Assembly (NCBI RefSeq): GCF_013376455.1 | Contig: NZ_CP045504.1 | Coordinates: 3,927,001 to 3,991,000 of the forward strand | DNA from: Desulfolutivibrio sulfodismutans DSM 3696 | GTDB taxonomy: Bacteria; Desulfobacterota; Desulfovibrionia; Desulfovibrionales; Desulfovibrionaceae | DNA: 64,000 bases | Reading direction: 5' to 3' | Shown here: positions 16,433 to 25,745 of the stretch, in pieces | How the letters are laid out: every line of letters starts with the position of its first letter | How positions within the stretch are numbered: position 1 is the stretch's first letter | Notes under the pieces: model-generated | Told to the model about the DNA's origin: nothing | Seen by the model: only the letters and a program-made list of their open reading frames with translations | Databases searched by the model: none | Made by a program: the position numbers and the translations under genes

Positions 16433-18049
16433 ATGGCGCAATCCGCCGAAAACGTGCAGCCCACGGGCATCGCCGGGGAGATGTTCGCCCTGTCTTTGGA
16501 CGAAGCCTGCCTGTATTATAAAAATTACCTCAATAATTTTCAGGTCGATCTCCCCCTGGCCGTCAATTTCATCAGCCGTGTTTCGGGGGAGCCTGGGGCC
16601 TCACGGTCGCCGGTCGTCCGTCCGATTCTGGAGCAGGCCGTCAAATCGGCGGTGAACCTGGCCCCGCTGGATCCCGATGTCTTGCAGATCGGCCTCAATT
16701 CCGGCCTGGCCCCCGGCGCCGAGGTGGTCCTCAAGATCATCCAGGCCACCCATGTGGAACACGAGACGTTCAAGGAGATGCGCAAGGCCCCGTTCAAGCA
16801 GTTCCACGCCGATCTCCGCCGGGCCTGCATCGCCGTTTTGGGCAAGCATCCCATGGCCGTCCGCTTCGCGGACATGCTGCTGAGCCTTGATCTCTTTGCC
16901 GGGACGCCGCCCTGCGAGCCTCTGTCCCGGTTCAACTGCCCCAAGGCCCTGCGCCTGATATGGGACAAGCGCCTTTTCGACCACTTCGCCACCCTCGGCC
17001 ACGATGAGGCCGCCTGGCCGTTGTGGGAGAGGCTCAAATCCCAGATCAACGAACCCATCGCCCTGGCCCGGGCCGCCGAGATGCACCGCCGGGCCGGGCA
17101 GACGGAGGCGGCCGTGGCCTTGTACGAGCGGGCCTTCGACCTGGACCCCTGGCAGCGTCCCTATGCCCTGCGCGCCAAGGCCCTGCGCCACCCCTTCGTC
17201 CTCGACGCCGGACTTTTGACCGCAAAAAACGTCTGCGTCTATCTTTACAGCTACAACAAGGCCACCATCCTGGGCGAGACCCTGGAAAGCCTGGCGGCCA
17301 CCGATATCGGCCCGGCCCGCATCAAGGTCTTGCTCAACGGCTGCACCGACGACAGCGCCGCCGTGGTGGCCAAGGCCAGGGGGCTTTTCCCGAACAACGA
17401 CTTCGAGATCATCGAACTGCCGGTGAACATCGGCGCGCCCGCCGCCCGCAACTGGCTCCTGAGCCAGCCGACCACCCGGGAGTGCGACTATGTGGCCTTT
17501 CTCGACGACGACATCTACCTGCAACCGGATTGGTTGAGCCATATGCTCACCGTGGCCGAGAGCGACCCCAAAATCGGCAACGTGGGGTGCAAGGTGGTCT
17601 TCCCGGGGACGTATCAACTGTTGCAATACCTGTATCGACACGTCTCCTTTTGCACGGAGGAGGCCATCCGGGCCAGCATCCCCGTGCCCTACATGCAGTA
17701 TGACATCGGACTGTACGACGTGATCCGGGAAACCCGGGTGGTCATGGGCTGCCAGCATCTTCTTCGGGTGGCCTCCCTGGCCGACGCCCCCTGGTTCGAC
17801 ATTCGCTACAGCCCATCCCAGATCGACGACACGGACCATGATCTGCAACTGTGCCTGGCCGGTTGGAAGGTGATGTACTGCGGTACGGTGACCTGCGTGC
17901 ATCGACAGAACTCCGGAACCTCCCTGCGCAGCAAGTTGGATATCCCCGCCCAGGGCAGCATCATGGGCAACGATGTGAAATTCCACTATAAGTGGCTGGA
18001 GCGGATGGACGAAATGCGCCGCCTGGATTCCCTCAGCTTGAACACCTAA
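16433..18049 (+). CDS. Family 2 glycosyltransferase with N-terminal helical region
   Basis: 538 residues. The N-terminal ~260 residues are helical, with TPR-like stretches (AAEMHRRAGQTEAAVALYERAFDLDP). The GT-A catalytic domain starts at VCVYLYSYNKATILGETLES, with NGCTDDSA, PVNIGAPAARN and the metal-binding YVAFLDDDIYL (about residues 352-362). IDDTDHDLQLCLAG and the late CVHRQNSG follow. The start ATG 16433 has AAGGAGA upstream. It has its own sigma-54 promoter. In this group sigma-54 often serves flagellar genes, so flagellin glycosylation is a reasonable guess, not shown here. Confidence 0.85.
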   Translation: MAQSAENVQPTGIAGEMFALSLDEACLYYKNYLNNFQVDLPLAVNFISRVSGEPGASRSPVVRPILEQAVKSAVNLAPLDPDVLQIGLNSGLAPGAEVVLKIIQATHVEHETFKEMRKAPFKQFHADLRRACIAVLGKHPMAVRFADMLLSLDLFAGTPPCEPLSRFNCPKALRLIWDKRLFDHFATLGHDEAAWPLWERLKSQINEPIALARAAEMHRRAGQTEAAVALYERAFDLDPWQRPYALRAKALRHPFVLDAGLLTAKNVCVYLYSYNKATILGETLESLAATDIGPARIKVLLNGCTDDSAAVVAKARGLFPNNDFEIIELPVNIGAPAARNWLLSQPTTRECDYVAFLDDDIYLQPDWLSHMLTVAESDPKIGNVGCKVVFPGTYQLLQYLYRHVSFCTEEAIRASIPVPYMQYDIGLYDVIRETRVVMGCQHLLRVASLADAPWFDIRYSPSQIDDTDHDLQLCLAGWKVMYCGTVTCVHRQNSGTSLRSKLDIPAQGSIMGNDVKFHYKWLERMDEMRRLDSLSLNT

Positions 18050-18295
18050 GTCCCTCCCGCGTCAGGCGTTCGGTCGGCCCCGGCCGCTTTGCCCCTGTTT
18101 GCGCCGCCACCTGCCGGTGCGGCCGGACGGGGGTTTTTTGTTTGGCGGCAGGCGGGGATTCCGGTACGATCATCCACGACCGTGTTCATGATGGTCGCCC
18201 GGCCATGTGCGATGCGTTCGGACATGTCCCGGCCAAACGGGGGGAGGCCCGTGCGGCAGGGGGGGCCGGGGAGGCGACAGGTGCGGGGGGCAACG

Positions 18296-19918
18296 ATGGC
18301 GAGTCGGGAGGAGGGGACGACCGGACGATTGTCCGGTCGGACTGGCGTATTTGCGCGATTTCGATGGGAAGCGGACATGACGTTGCCCATTGTGGCCACG
18401 CTGGGGATCGTGCTTGGCTGGTATCTGGTGCTCAATTACGAGGCTGCGCTTCGTGCGGGCACATCCGTGGCGTTTTGCAAAACGCAGCTTGAACTCGCCC
18501 GCAGTCTGGGCAGAAGCGCCGAGAACTTCATACGGGCCAGGCACGGCGAGTTGCCGCCGCCGGTCATCGAATCCGAGATACGTGAGCGTATCCTGGCCCC
18601 CGTGAGCCTTTTGGGCGGCGGGGCCTGGATGTTTTCCCCGGGACAGGCCGACTGCGGCCGTGATCCCGGTCTCCCCTGGTGTGGGGCGGCGCTTGACGCG
18701 CCCGCCGGGGAGAACGGGCACGATCAGCCGTCGGGCATGGAGCGGCTGGTGGCCGAGGCTTCGTCCGGGCGCGAGGGGGCGGGACGTTTCGTCGCCAAGG
18801 CCGGGAACCGGCAGGAGATCATCGCCTGGGCCCCGGTGCGGGCGCCGGACATGAACTTCGTGGTGGGGGTGACCTCCTCGTTTACGGACGTCCTGGCCGT
18901 CACCGGGGTGGTGCGCCAGTCGCGCAACGCCCTGTTCATGATGGGACTGATGACCCTGGGGGGGCTTGGGCTGGTCATTTTGTCCACCGGCAACATCGTG
19001 CGCAGGCGTCGGGCCGAGATCGAACTGGAGCAGGCCAACGCGGAGCTTGAGGCCCGCGTGGCCAGCCGTACCGAGGAGCTGGCGGCCAAGACCAAGGCCC
19101 TCATGGAATCGCGGCTGCGGGAACGCTTAAGCGAAAAAGAGGCGGAAATCGCCTTTCAAGCCGGGCTGGTGGAATCGGCTGGAACCTATCTGCACACCAC
19201 CGGCAACGCCCTGACCTCCCTGGAAGGGCTTTTTCTCAAGATGCGCCGCACCCTGGAGGCGGCGGCCCGCACCGGGGAGGCCTTCGCCGCCGCCCGGCAG
19301 GCGGCGGAAACCGCCCTGGAGCGCACTCACGGCCCGGTGGTGGAGGACATCGCCGCGTTGGAGGCGGCCCTTCTGGGGCGCGCGGTGCCCCGGCTTTTGG
19401 AGATTTTGGCCGAAATGGGCGAGGTCAAGGCCCGGATGATCGCCGAGCTTGAGGGACGGCGGACCCTGTTCGACGCCCGCAAAAGCCGGGGACGCCTGAC
19501 CCAGGCCGTGGACATGGGTCGGGCGCTGGCGGAAGCCGTCGAACAGGCCCGGCCGGAATGCGCGGCCCGGGGGCTGTCCGTGTCCATCCGGGACGCTTCC
19601 GGGGTTGTGGCCCAGGCGGACAGGCGCAAGGTCAGCCACGGGCTTTTGCGGTGTCTGGCCATGGTCCGCGATGCGGCAAAGGAAGGGCGCGCCGGGGAGA
19701 TCGCCTGCCAAGCCGAACGCGGCGGCGACGGCCGGGTGCGGGTGGTCATGCGGGCCCGGGGGGCGGCTTTCGTGGGGGCCGATCCTGTCCGGGACGATCC
19801 AGAACTTTTGGCCTTCATCAACTATTTAAACGAAAATCACGGCGTTTTCGGCATTGTGCGCGACAGCGAAGGGTTTTGCACGGAAGTGGAGCTCGGAGAC
19901 TTGCCCGTCCCGGATTGA
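18296..19918 (+). CDS. Membrane sensor with degenerate histidine-kinase core
   Basis: 540 residues from ATG 18296. Two membrane segments (about 29-47 and 211-231) flank a ~165-residue periplasmic sensor region of the Cache type. A coiled coil (EIELEQANAELEARVASRTEELAAK) leads to a helical segment with YLHTTGNALTSLE, where H300 could be a phospho-acceptor in an H-x-x-x-N setting. The C-terminal region should be an ATPase domain, but no N-box or G-box is visible, so kinase activity is doubtful. It precedes an HDOD protein and an NtrC-type activator, and the three may form one signalling unit. The upstream start is uncertain. Confidence 0.65.
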   Translation: MASREEGTTGRLSGRTGVFARFRWEADMTLPIVATLGIVLGWYLVLNYEAALRAGTSVAFCKTQLELARSLGRSAENFIRARHGELPPPVIESEIRERILAPVSLLGGGAWMFSPGQADCGRDPGLPWCGAALDAPAGENGHDQPSGMERLVAEASSGREGAGRFVAKAGNRQEIIAWAPVRAPDMNFVVGVTSSFTDVLAVTGVVRQSRNALFMMGLMTLGGLGLVILSTGNIVRRRRAEIELEQANAELEARVASRTEELAAKTKALMESRLRERLSEKEAEIAFQAGLVESAGTYLHTTGNALTSLEGLFLKMRRTLEAAARTGEAFAAARQAAETALERTHGPVVEDIAALEAALLGRAVPRLLEILAEMGEVKARMIAELEGRRTLFDARKSRGRLTQAVDMGRALAEAVEQARPECAARGLSVSIRDASGVVAQADRRKVSHGLLRCLAMVRDAAKEGRAGEIACQAERGGDGRVRVVMRARGAAFVGADPVRDDPELLAFINYLNENHGVFGIVRDSEGFCTEVELGDLPVPD

Positions 19919-19939
19919 GCGGGGGCGTGTCGTGGCGTC

Positions 19940-19969
19940 TTGACACTCCCTGTCGTTTGTCTCCATATC
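19940..19969 (+). promoter_or_regulatory. Possible sigma-70 promoter for the HDOD gene
   Basis: TTGACA at 19940-19945 and CATATC at 19964-19969 are separated by 18 bases, 60 bases before ATG 20029. The -10 is weak. Confidence 0.3.
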
Positions 19970-20028
19970 CGGCATGGAGTCGTTTTGGGGAACATGGTTC
20001 CGCTACGGCGAAGGACGAATTCAAGGAT

Positions 20029-21366
20029 ATGGTCAAAGTCAGATTTTCCGATCTGTCCCCGGGCATGGAACTGGCCGAGGACGCCATGACCCCGAGCGGG
20101 CGGTTTCTCATGCCCCGGGGCACGCGGCTTGAGCGATCCCATCTGACCACCCTGGCCGGATGGGGGATCGCCGAACTGGACGTGGTCGGCGCGTCTTCCC
20201 CTCCGGCGGGGGAAACGGGCGCCGCCGCAACAGGGCAGCCGCCTGCGGCCGAGCGGCCGAAACCCGCCGATTTTCTCGAACAGGCCATGGAGGCGGTCAA
20301 GGGCCGGTTCGTGTTCGTGGATCTGCGCGAGGAGGTCGCGGCCACGGTCTTCCGCTTAAGCGTGGCCAGGACCGCCAAACGGCTGGCCCGGGCCGCCCTG
20401 GAAGAGGCCGACAAGCCCGCCCCGGCGCCAAAGCCCCAGTCCCCGTCCGGGGCGCGGCCCGCGCCCGTGGCGGCGGCCGGGCCCATCCCCTCTCCCGAGG
20501 ACTTGCTGCGCGAGGATCCGCAACTGGTGTCGCTGCCCGAGGTGTTCACGCGCATCAACGAGGTGTTGCGCAACCCGCGCAGCAGCGTGGATGAAGCGGC
20601 GCGCATCATCGGCACGGACGCCAGCCTTTCGGCCACGCTGCTCAAGCTGGTCAACAGCGCCTTTTACAGCCGGGCCTCCCGGGCCGTGGAAAGACGGTTC
20701 CCGGCCAAGGTGGACAGCCTGACCCGGGCGGTGATGATCGTGGGCGGCAAGCAGCTGGCCACCCTGGCCCTGGGGGTTTCCGTGCTGCCCATTTTCCGGG
20801 ACATCCCCCCGGAATACATCAACATGAAGGCCTTTTGGAAACACAGCATCGGCTGTGGAATGATCGCCCGGGCCCTGGCCGAACACTCCGGGGTATGCGG
20901 CGGGGAAAGTTCGTTTGTGGCCGGGCTGTTGCACGATATCGGGCGGCTGGTTCTATACAAGCATCTGCCCGGGCCGTCGGGCCTGGCCCTGCGCCGCTCC
21001 CGGGAGGAATTTTGCACCCTGACCATGCTCGAAAAGGAGCTTTTCTCCTTCGATCACGGCTATCTGGGCGGCCTTTTGCTGCGCAAATGGCAGTATCCGG
21101 CGGCCCTGGAAAAGATGGTGCGCTACCACCACGACCTGACGGAACCGCTTTTTATCGAGGAACCGGCGGTGATTCATGTGGCGGATTTTCTGTGCAACGC
21201 GCTGGAGATCGGAACCAGCGGCGAATGGCGCGTTCCAGCCCTTTTGCCCGAGGCTGCGGAGGCCCTGTCCCTGTCTTCGGCCGATCTCAAGGGGCTGGTC
21301 GGCGGCGTTGAGGAGAGCATCGAAGAGGTCTTTACCAGCTTTTTCCCCGGCGACGAAGCAGCCTGA
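20029..21366 (+). CDS. HDOD-domain signalling protein
   Basis: 445 residues from ATG 20029. The N-terminal ~65 residues (VRFSDLSPGMELAEDAMTPSGRFLMPRG) resemble the leader domain found before HD-GYP proteins. A Pro/Ala-rich linker follows, then the HDOD domain (about 160-430): LVSLPEVFTRINEVLRNPRSS, IIGTDASLSATLLKLVNSAFYS, and an intact HD pair in VAGLLHDIGRLVLYKH. HDOD proteins are regulatory scaffolds in motility and second-messenger networks, usually without proven enzyme activity. It lies 66 bases before the sigma-54 activator gene. Confidence 0.9.
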   Translation: MVKVRFSDLSPGMELAEDAMTPSGRFLMPRGTRLERSHLTTLAGWGIAELDVVGASSPPAGETGAAATGQPPAAERPKPADFLEQAMEAVKGRFVFVDLREEVAATVFRLSVARTAKRLARAALEEADKPAPAPKPQSPSGARPAPVAAAGPIPSPEDLLREDPQLVSLPEVFTRINEVLRNPRSSVDEAARIIGTDASLSATLLKLVNSAFYSRASRAVERRFPAKVDSLTRAVMIVGGKQLATLALGVSVLPIFRDIPPEYINMKAFWKHSIGCGMIARALAEHSGVCGGESSFVAGLLHDIGRLVLYKHLPGPSGLALRRSREEFCTLTMLEKELFSFDHGYLGGLLLRKWQYPAALEKMVRYHHDLTEPLFIEEPAVIHVADFLCNALEIGTSGEWRVPALLPEAAEALSLSSADLKGLVGGVEESIEEVFTSFFPGDEAA

Positions 21367-21432
21367 AGATCGGCCGGGAGGGGAGAAGCGTTCCCGCGCA
21401 AGTGCTGCACAAACGCCAACCAAGGCGGATAG

Positions 21433-22851
21433 ATGGCCGAAAAAATCCTGGTGATCGAGGACGACGCGGCGTTTCGCGAGATGCTCGTCGAGGCCCTGAC
21501 CTCCAAAGGCTTTGAACCCCAGAGCGTTGGCTCGGTGGAGGAGGGCCTGCGCAGGCTGGGGGAGACGCCGTTCGAATTGGTCTTGACCGACGTCATGCTC
21601 CCGGGGAAAAGCGGCATCGAGGCCATAAGCCTCATCCGGGACATGGCGCCGACCACCGACGTCATCGTCATGACCGGCTATTCCACCCGGGAAAAGGCCC
21701 TGGAGGCCGTGCGGCGCGGAGCCTACGACTTTTTTTCCAAGCCGTTCAGCCTGACGGAGCTTGAGATCGTCATCCGCCGGGCCCTGGAACGCCGGGGACT
21801 GCGGGCGGAGCTGGCCTCCCTGCGCACCAGCCTGCGCGAGGCCCGGGGCGGCCCGACAATCGTGGGCCAAAGCGAAGGGATGCGTCGGGTGGTGGAGCTG
21901 ATCCACCGGGTGGCGGGACTGGACACCACGGTCCTGGTCACGGGCGAATCGGGAACGGGCAAGGAGGTGGTCTCCGACGCCGTCCATGCCCTGTCCAAGC
22001 GGGCGACGGGACCGTTTATCAAGGTCAACTGCGCGGCCATCCCGGAAAACCTGCTGGAAAGCGAGCTTTTCGGGCACGAAAAGGGGGCCTTCACCGGGGC
22101 CCTGGCCCTGAAAAAGGGTAAGTTCGAGCTGGCCCAGGGCGGCACCCTGATGCTTGACGAACTGGGGGACATGCCCCTTTTTCTGCAACCCAAGCTCTTG
22201 CGGGCCGTGGAGCAGCGGCAGATCGAGCGGGTGGGCGGGGCCAGGCCCATCGACATCGACATCCGCATCATCGCCGCCACCAACCAGGATCTCCCCCAAC
22301 TGGTGGAGGAAAAGAAGTTTCGCGCCGACCTCTATTACCGCTTAAGCGTGGCCGTCATCCGTATTCCCCCCCTGCGTGAGCGCAAGGAGGATCTGCCCCT
22401 TCTGGTCGAGTTTTTTTTGTCCCGCATCAACGTCAAGCTGGGCATGAACCTGCGGGGGATCACCCGGGAGGCCATGGGTCTTTTGTACGCCCACGACTGG
22501 CCGGGCAACGTCCGGCAGTTGGCCAACGTGCTGGAGCGGGCGGCCATCATGAGTACGGGCGAGGTGCTGGAGGCCGACCACTTTCGCGACGCCTTCCAGG
22601 TCCGGGCCCATGCGGCAGGCCAGGAAAAAGGCCATTCCCCCGGGGCGGCGGCGGACGGCGGGGAGCATGTGGCCTCCCTGCGCCAGACCCTGGAGGACGT
22701 GGAACGCAGCATGATCGAGACCGCCCTGGCCAAAAAGGACGGGGTGCAGAAGGAGGCGGCGGCGCTTCTGGGGATCAGCCCCAAGAACCTATGGAACAAG
22801 ATCCAAAAACACGGCATCGATCCGGCCCGGTTTTCCGGCCAGGTGGCCTGA
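21433..22851 (+). CDS. NtrC-type sigma-54 response regulator
   Basis: 472 residues. The receiver domain (1-120) has phospho-acceptor D53 in LTDVMLPG and the conserved lysine in FFSKPF. The AAA+ domain (about 143-375) has Walker A GESGTGKE (171-178), the sigma-54 contact loop GAFTGA (218-223), Walker B TLMLDELGDMP and a GNVRQL segment. A Fis-type helix-turn-helix ends the protein (QKEAAALLGISPKNLWNKIQKHGI). All motifs are intact, so it should activate sigma-54 promoters. A near-consensus one lies 170 bases downstream, in front of the Tad pilus operon. Confidence 0.95.
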   Translation: MAEKILVIEDDAAFREMLVEALTSKGFEPQSVGSVEEGLRRLGETPFELVLTDVMLPGKSGIEAISLIRDMAPTTDVIVMTGYSTREKALEAVRRGAYDFFSKPFSLTELEIVIRRALERRGLRAELASLRTSLREARGGPTIVGQSEGMRRVVELIHRVAGLDTTVLVTGESGTGKEVVSDAVHALSKRATGPFIKVNCAAIPENLLESELFGHEKGAFTGALALKKGKFELAQGGTLMLDELGDMPLFLQPKLLRAVEQRQIERVGGARPIDIDIRIIAATNQDLPQLVEEKKFRADLYYRLSVAVIRIPPLRERKEDLPLLVEFFLSRINVKLGMNLRGITREAMGLLYAHDWPGNVRQLANVLERAAIMSTGEVLEADHFRDAFQVRAHAAGQEKGHSPGAAADGGEHVASLRQTLEDVERSMIETALAKKDGVQKEAAALLGISPKNLWNKIQKHGIDPARFSGQVA

Positions 22852-22946
22852 CCCGGCGCCTGCCCGTTTCACTTTTTTAAACACATTCTCGTTCATCCCG
22901 TAAAACACTCCACGTTTCTTATCCCGGCGGACCCGGGGCGCGGGCG

Positions 22947-22971
22947 CGGACCATGCCGTCCGGATGGTCCG
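22947..22971 (+). promoter_or_regulatory. Candidate enhancer site (inverted repeat) for the NtrC-type activator
   Basis: CGGACCAT (22947-22954) and ATGGTCCG (22964-22971) form a perfect 8-base inverted repeat with a 9-base spacer, about 50-75 bases upstream of the sigma-54 promoter at 23023. Position and symmetry suit a dimeric activator. Confidence 0.45.
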
Positions 22972-23022
22972 GGTCGGCCTGTGGCGCGCCCTGACGGGAG
23001 GTTTTGGCGTGAAGCGGGTCTT

Positions 23023-23038
23023 GGGCACGCCTTTTGCT
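23023..23038 (+). promoter_or_regulatory. Sigma-54 promoter of the Tad pilus operon
   Basis: GGGCACGCCTTTTGCT matches TGGCACGNNNNTTGCW except for the first base. Ten bases separate GG (23024-23025) from GC (23036-23037). The start site would be near 23049, leaving an ~87-base leader before cpaB. Confidence 0.75.
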
Positions 23039-23135
23039 TCGTCTCAGTCGCCGAGGCAGGCCAGCCGTGTGGCGGGCCGTGGCCCGGAGGTGGCGGGCTT
23101 TTCCGGCGAACCGGAAGACCAAAAGGGTGTGAGGC

Positions 23136-24136
23136 ATGAAATCCAAGGCCGCACTTCATCTCGTGCTGGCGATTCTCCTGGCCACCGTGGCCGGAGGGCT
23201 CACCCTGCGCTGGCTGTCCGGGCAGAAGCCCGCGCTGCGGCAGGCCGACATGGCCCCGGTGGAGGTCGCGCCCCCCGTGAAGACCCAGAATCTGGTGGTC
23301 GCCGCCAAGGGGCTGGAGCGGGGCCTGCGCCTGTCGCCGGACATGCTCAAAACCGTGCCCTACGATCCGGACCTCGTGCCTCCCCAGTCGTTCGCCAACC
23401 CCGACGAGCTGGCGGGCCGCACGCTCTCCCGCAGGCTGTCGCCGGGCGACCCGATCACCGAGGACAAGCTGTTCCCCAAGGGCGCGGCCACGGCCGGGCT
23501 GGAGCAGCTCGTGGAGCCGGGCAGGCGTGCGGTCACGGTCAGAGGCTCCAAGGAGCTGGGGGCCGGGGGCTCATCGTCCCGGGCAGCCGGGTGGACGTGA
23601 TCATGACCATGCAGCGGGAGGAAAGCCCCGACCCGGATGCCCCGGAGATCAAGGAAAGCAAGCTCATTTTGACGGATATCCCGGTTCTGGCCACTGGCAC
23701 GGAGATGGAGCCCAAGATCGGCAAGGACGGCCGGGAGGAACTCTCCGCCACGGACTATTTCACCCTCCAGGTCACTCCGGCCGAGGCCGAAAAACTGACC
23801 TTCGCCGCCAATAACCATGTGCTGTCCTTTGCCCTGCGTTCTCCGGCCGACCGCGACGCCGTGGCCACCTCCGGCGCGGACCTGACCGCCGTCCTGGAAC
23901 GCCGCGACGCCCCCGGCGCTGACCCGGCATTGGTCGAAGACCCGCCCGTGGAGGTCATCCGGGGACTGTCCAAACGGCATCGCCAGCCCAAGGAAGACAC
24001 GGTGGAGAGAAAGGTGGCCCCGGGCAGCCGTGAGGCGGCCGGGACATTGCCCGTCGTCCTGTTTCCCACACCGGATGGCGGGGACGGCAAACCGGCGCAA
24101 GACAGTGATATCGGCCCCCAGCCGGTCATTCCGTAA
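23136..24136 (+). pseudogene. cpaB: Tad pilus assembly protein CpaB/RcpC, frameshifted
   Basis: CpaB stabilises the Tad secretin in the periplasm. The first frame (from ATG 23136) has an N-terminal membrane anchor, the SAF domain (NLVVAAKGLERGLRLSPDML, LAGRTLSRRLSPGDPITEDKL) and RRAVTVRGSKELGAGG. It then runs into unrelated sequence and stops at 23600. The next frame resumes exactly with GLIVPGSRVDVIMTMQRE and continues to 24136. A missing G in the run at 23565-23569 restores one protein of about 333 residues. The gene is either inactivated or carries a sequencing error; the intact downstream genes favour the error or a recent event. Confidence 0.85.
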
Positions 24137-24153
24137 ACCCAGGAGCACGGACC

Positions 24154-25719
24154 ATGACATCCGCCACGCCACGCACCATCTCCCGGCTCCGGGCCATGAC
24201 GGTCTGGGCATTGGCCTGGCTCGTGGTCTTTTCCGGCCCGGCCGGGGCCGGGATCATCAGCGCCGCCCCCGCCTCGGTGCGCCCCGCCCAGCGCCTGGAA
24301 CTGGCCATGGGCAAATCCATCATCTACACCAGCACCCGGGGCGACATCGGCCGGGTGTCCGTGGCCAAGCCCGAGATCGCCAATTTCGTCCTGCTCTCCG
24401 GCAAACAGATTTATATCACCGGCGAGGCCCCGGGCATGACCTCGCTGACCGTCTGGGACCGCGCCGACAAGGTCATGGACATCTACGACCTGGATGTGGC
24501 CCCGGATGTGACGCGCCTTAAGCGCATGCTCCACGACGTCCTGCCCGACGAGCCGGGGCTTGCGGTCATGGCCTCCCAGGATTCCATCACCCTGGCCGGG
24601 TCGGCCAGAAACTCCGAGAACCTCAAGAAGGCCCTGGCCCTGGCCGAGGTCCACGCCCCGGGCAAGGTGGTCAACCTGGTCACCGTGGGCGGGGTGCATC
24701 AGGTCATGCTGGAGGTGCGGGTGGCTGAAATGTCCAAGGACATCGCCAACCGCATGGGCATCAACATCAACGCCATCTCCCAGGGCAATTTCGCCTATTC
24801 CCTGCTGGGAAGCCTGAGCTCCATCGACGGCACCATGATGGACATCATCAATGCGCAAAACGACTATTTTTATCTGCAAGACGACGATGGCAACGCGGTC
24901 TTCCCACCCGTCTCAGCCAAGAGTTCGACCTTCCAGCCCCGTGAGGTGCAGCAAACGGCCACCGTCAGCAGCAACGCCACGGGCGTGGTGCGCTACAACA
25001 CCAACTACGGCCAGCCCAACAACGTCACCTGGACCGGCGTGGTGGACATCCTCAAGAAAAACGGCCTGGCCAAGATCCTGGCCGAGCCCACCCTGGTGTG
25101 CCTGGACGGACAAAAGGCCTATTTCAACGCGGGCGGCCAGATTCCCTACGCCATCTCCAGCGCCTTCAACCAGGGCATCGAATGGAAGGACTACGGCGTG
25201 AAGCTGGAGTTCGCCCCCACGGTCCTGGCTGATGAGCGGATAAATCTCGTCTTGCAGCAGGAGGTGTCGGAGATAGACGACAGCATCAGCACCTCCGCCG
25301 GGCCGGCCCTTCTGTCCCGCAAGGCCTCCACCACCATCGAGCTTGGCGACGGGCAAAGTTTCGCCATCGCCGGGATGCTCAAGCAGATTTCGGGCGAAAG
25401 CCTGGAGAAATTCCCGGCCCTGGGGGACATCCCCATCCTGGGCAGCCTGTTTAAGAGCACCCAGTACACCAACAAGGAAACCGAGTTGGTGATCATCATC
25501 ACCGCGCACCTGGCCAAGCCCCTGGACAAGTCGGCCATCCGCCTGCCCACGGACAACTACACCCCGCCGGACGACATGGAATTTTTCCTCAACATCGCCC
25601 CGAACCCGGTCACGGAAAAAAAGTCCGGTCCCGCCAGGACCGCCGAGGCCAACGGCCTTGACGGACAGTTCGGCGCGGCCCTGCCGCCCGTGGCCCAGGC
25701 CCGGGAACTGGCCCAGTGA
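24154..25719 (+). CDS. cpaC: Tad pilus outer-membrane secretin CpaC/RcpA
   Basis: Forms the outer-membrane pore for the Flp pilus. The 521-residue protein has a signal peptide (hydrophobic stretch WALAWLVVFSGPAGAG, cleavage near residue 30). An N-terminal pilus domain follows (LAMGKSIIYTSTRGDIGRVSVAKPEIANF), then BON-like/N1 segments and the secretin domain (about 310-450) with KILAEPTLVCLDGQKAYFNAGGQIPY and ETELVIIITAHLAKPL. An AGGAG site precedes the ATG. It lies 17 bases after cpaB. Confidence 0.95.
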   Translation: MTSATPRTISRLRAMTVWALAWLVVFSGPAGAGIISAAPASVRPAQRLELAMGKSIIYTSTRGDIGRVSVAKPEIANFVLLSGKQIYITGEAPGMTSLTVWDRADKVMDIYDLDVAPDVTRLKRMLHDVLPDEPGLAVMASQDSITLAGSARNSENLKKALALAEVHAPGKVVNLVTVGGVHQVMLEVRVAEMSKDIANRMGININAISQGNFAYSLLGSLSSIDGTMMDIINAQNDYFYLQDDDGNAVFPPVSAKSSTFQPREVQQTATVSSNATGVVRYNTNYGQPNNVTWTGVVDILKKNGLAKILAEPTLVCLDGQKAYFNAGGQIPYAISSAFNQGIEWKDYGVKLEFAPTVLADERINLVLQQEVSEIDDSISTSAGPALLSRKASTTIELGDGQSFAIAGMLKQISGESLEKFPALGDIPILGSLFKSTQYTNKETELVIIITAHLAKPLDKSAIRLPTDNYTPPDDMEFFLNIAPNPVTEKKSGPARTAEANGLDGQFGAALPPVAQARELAQ

Positions 25720-25745
25720 CAGGCCGCGCAGGCCAAGGAGCCCCC

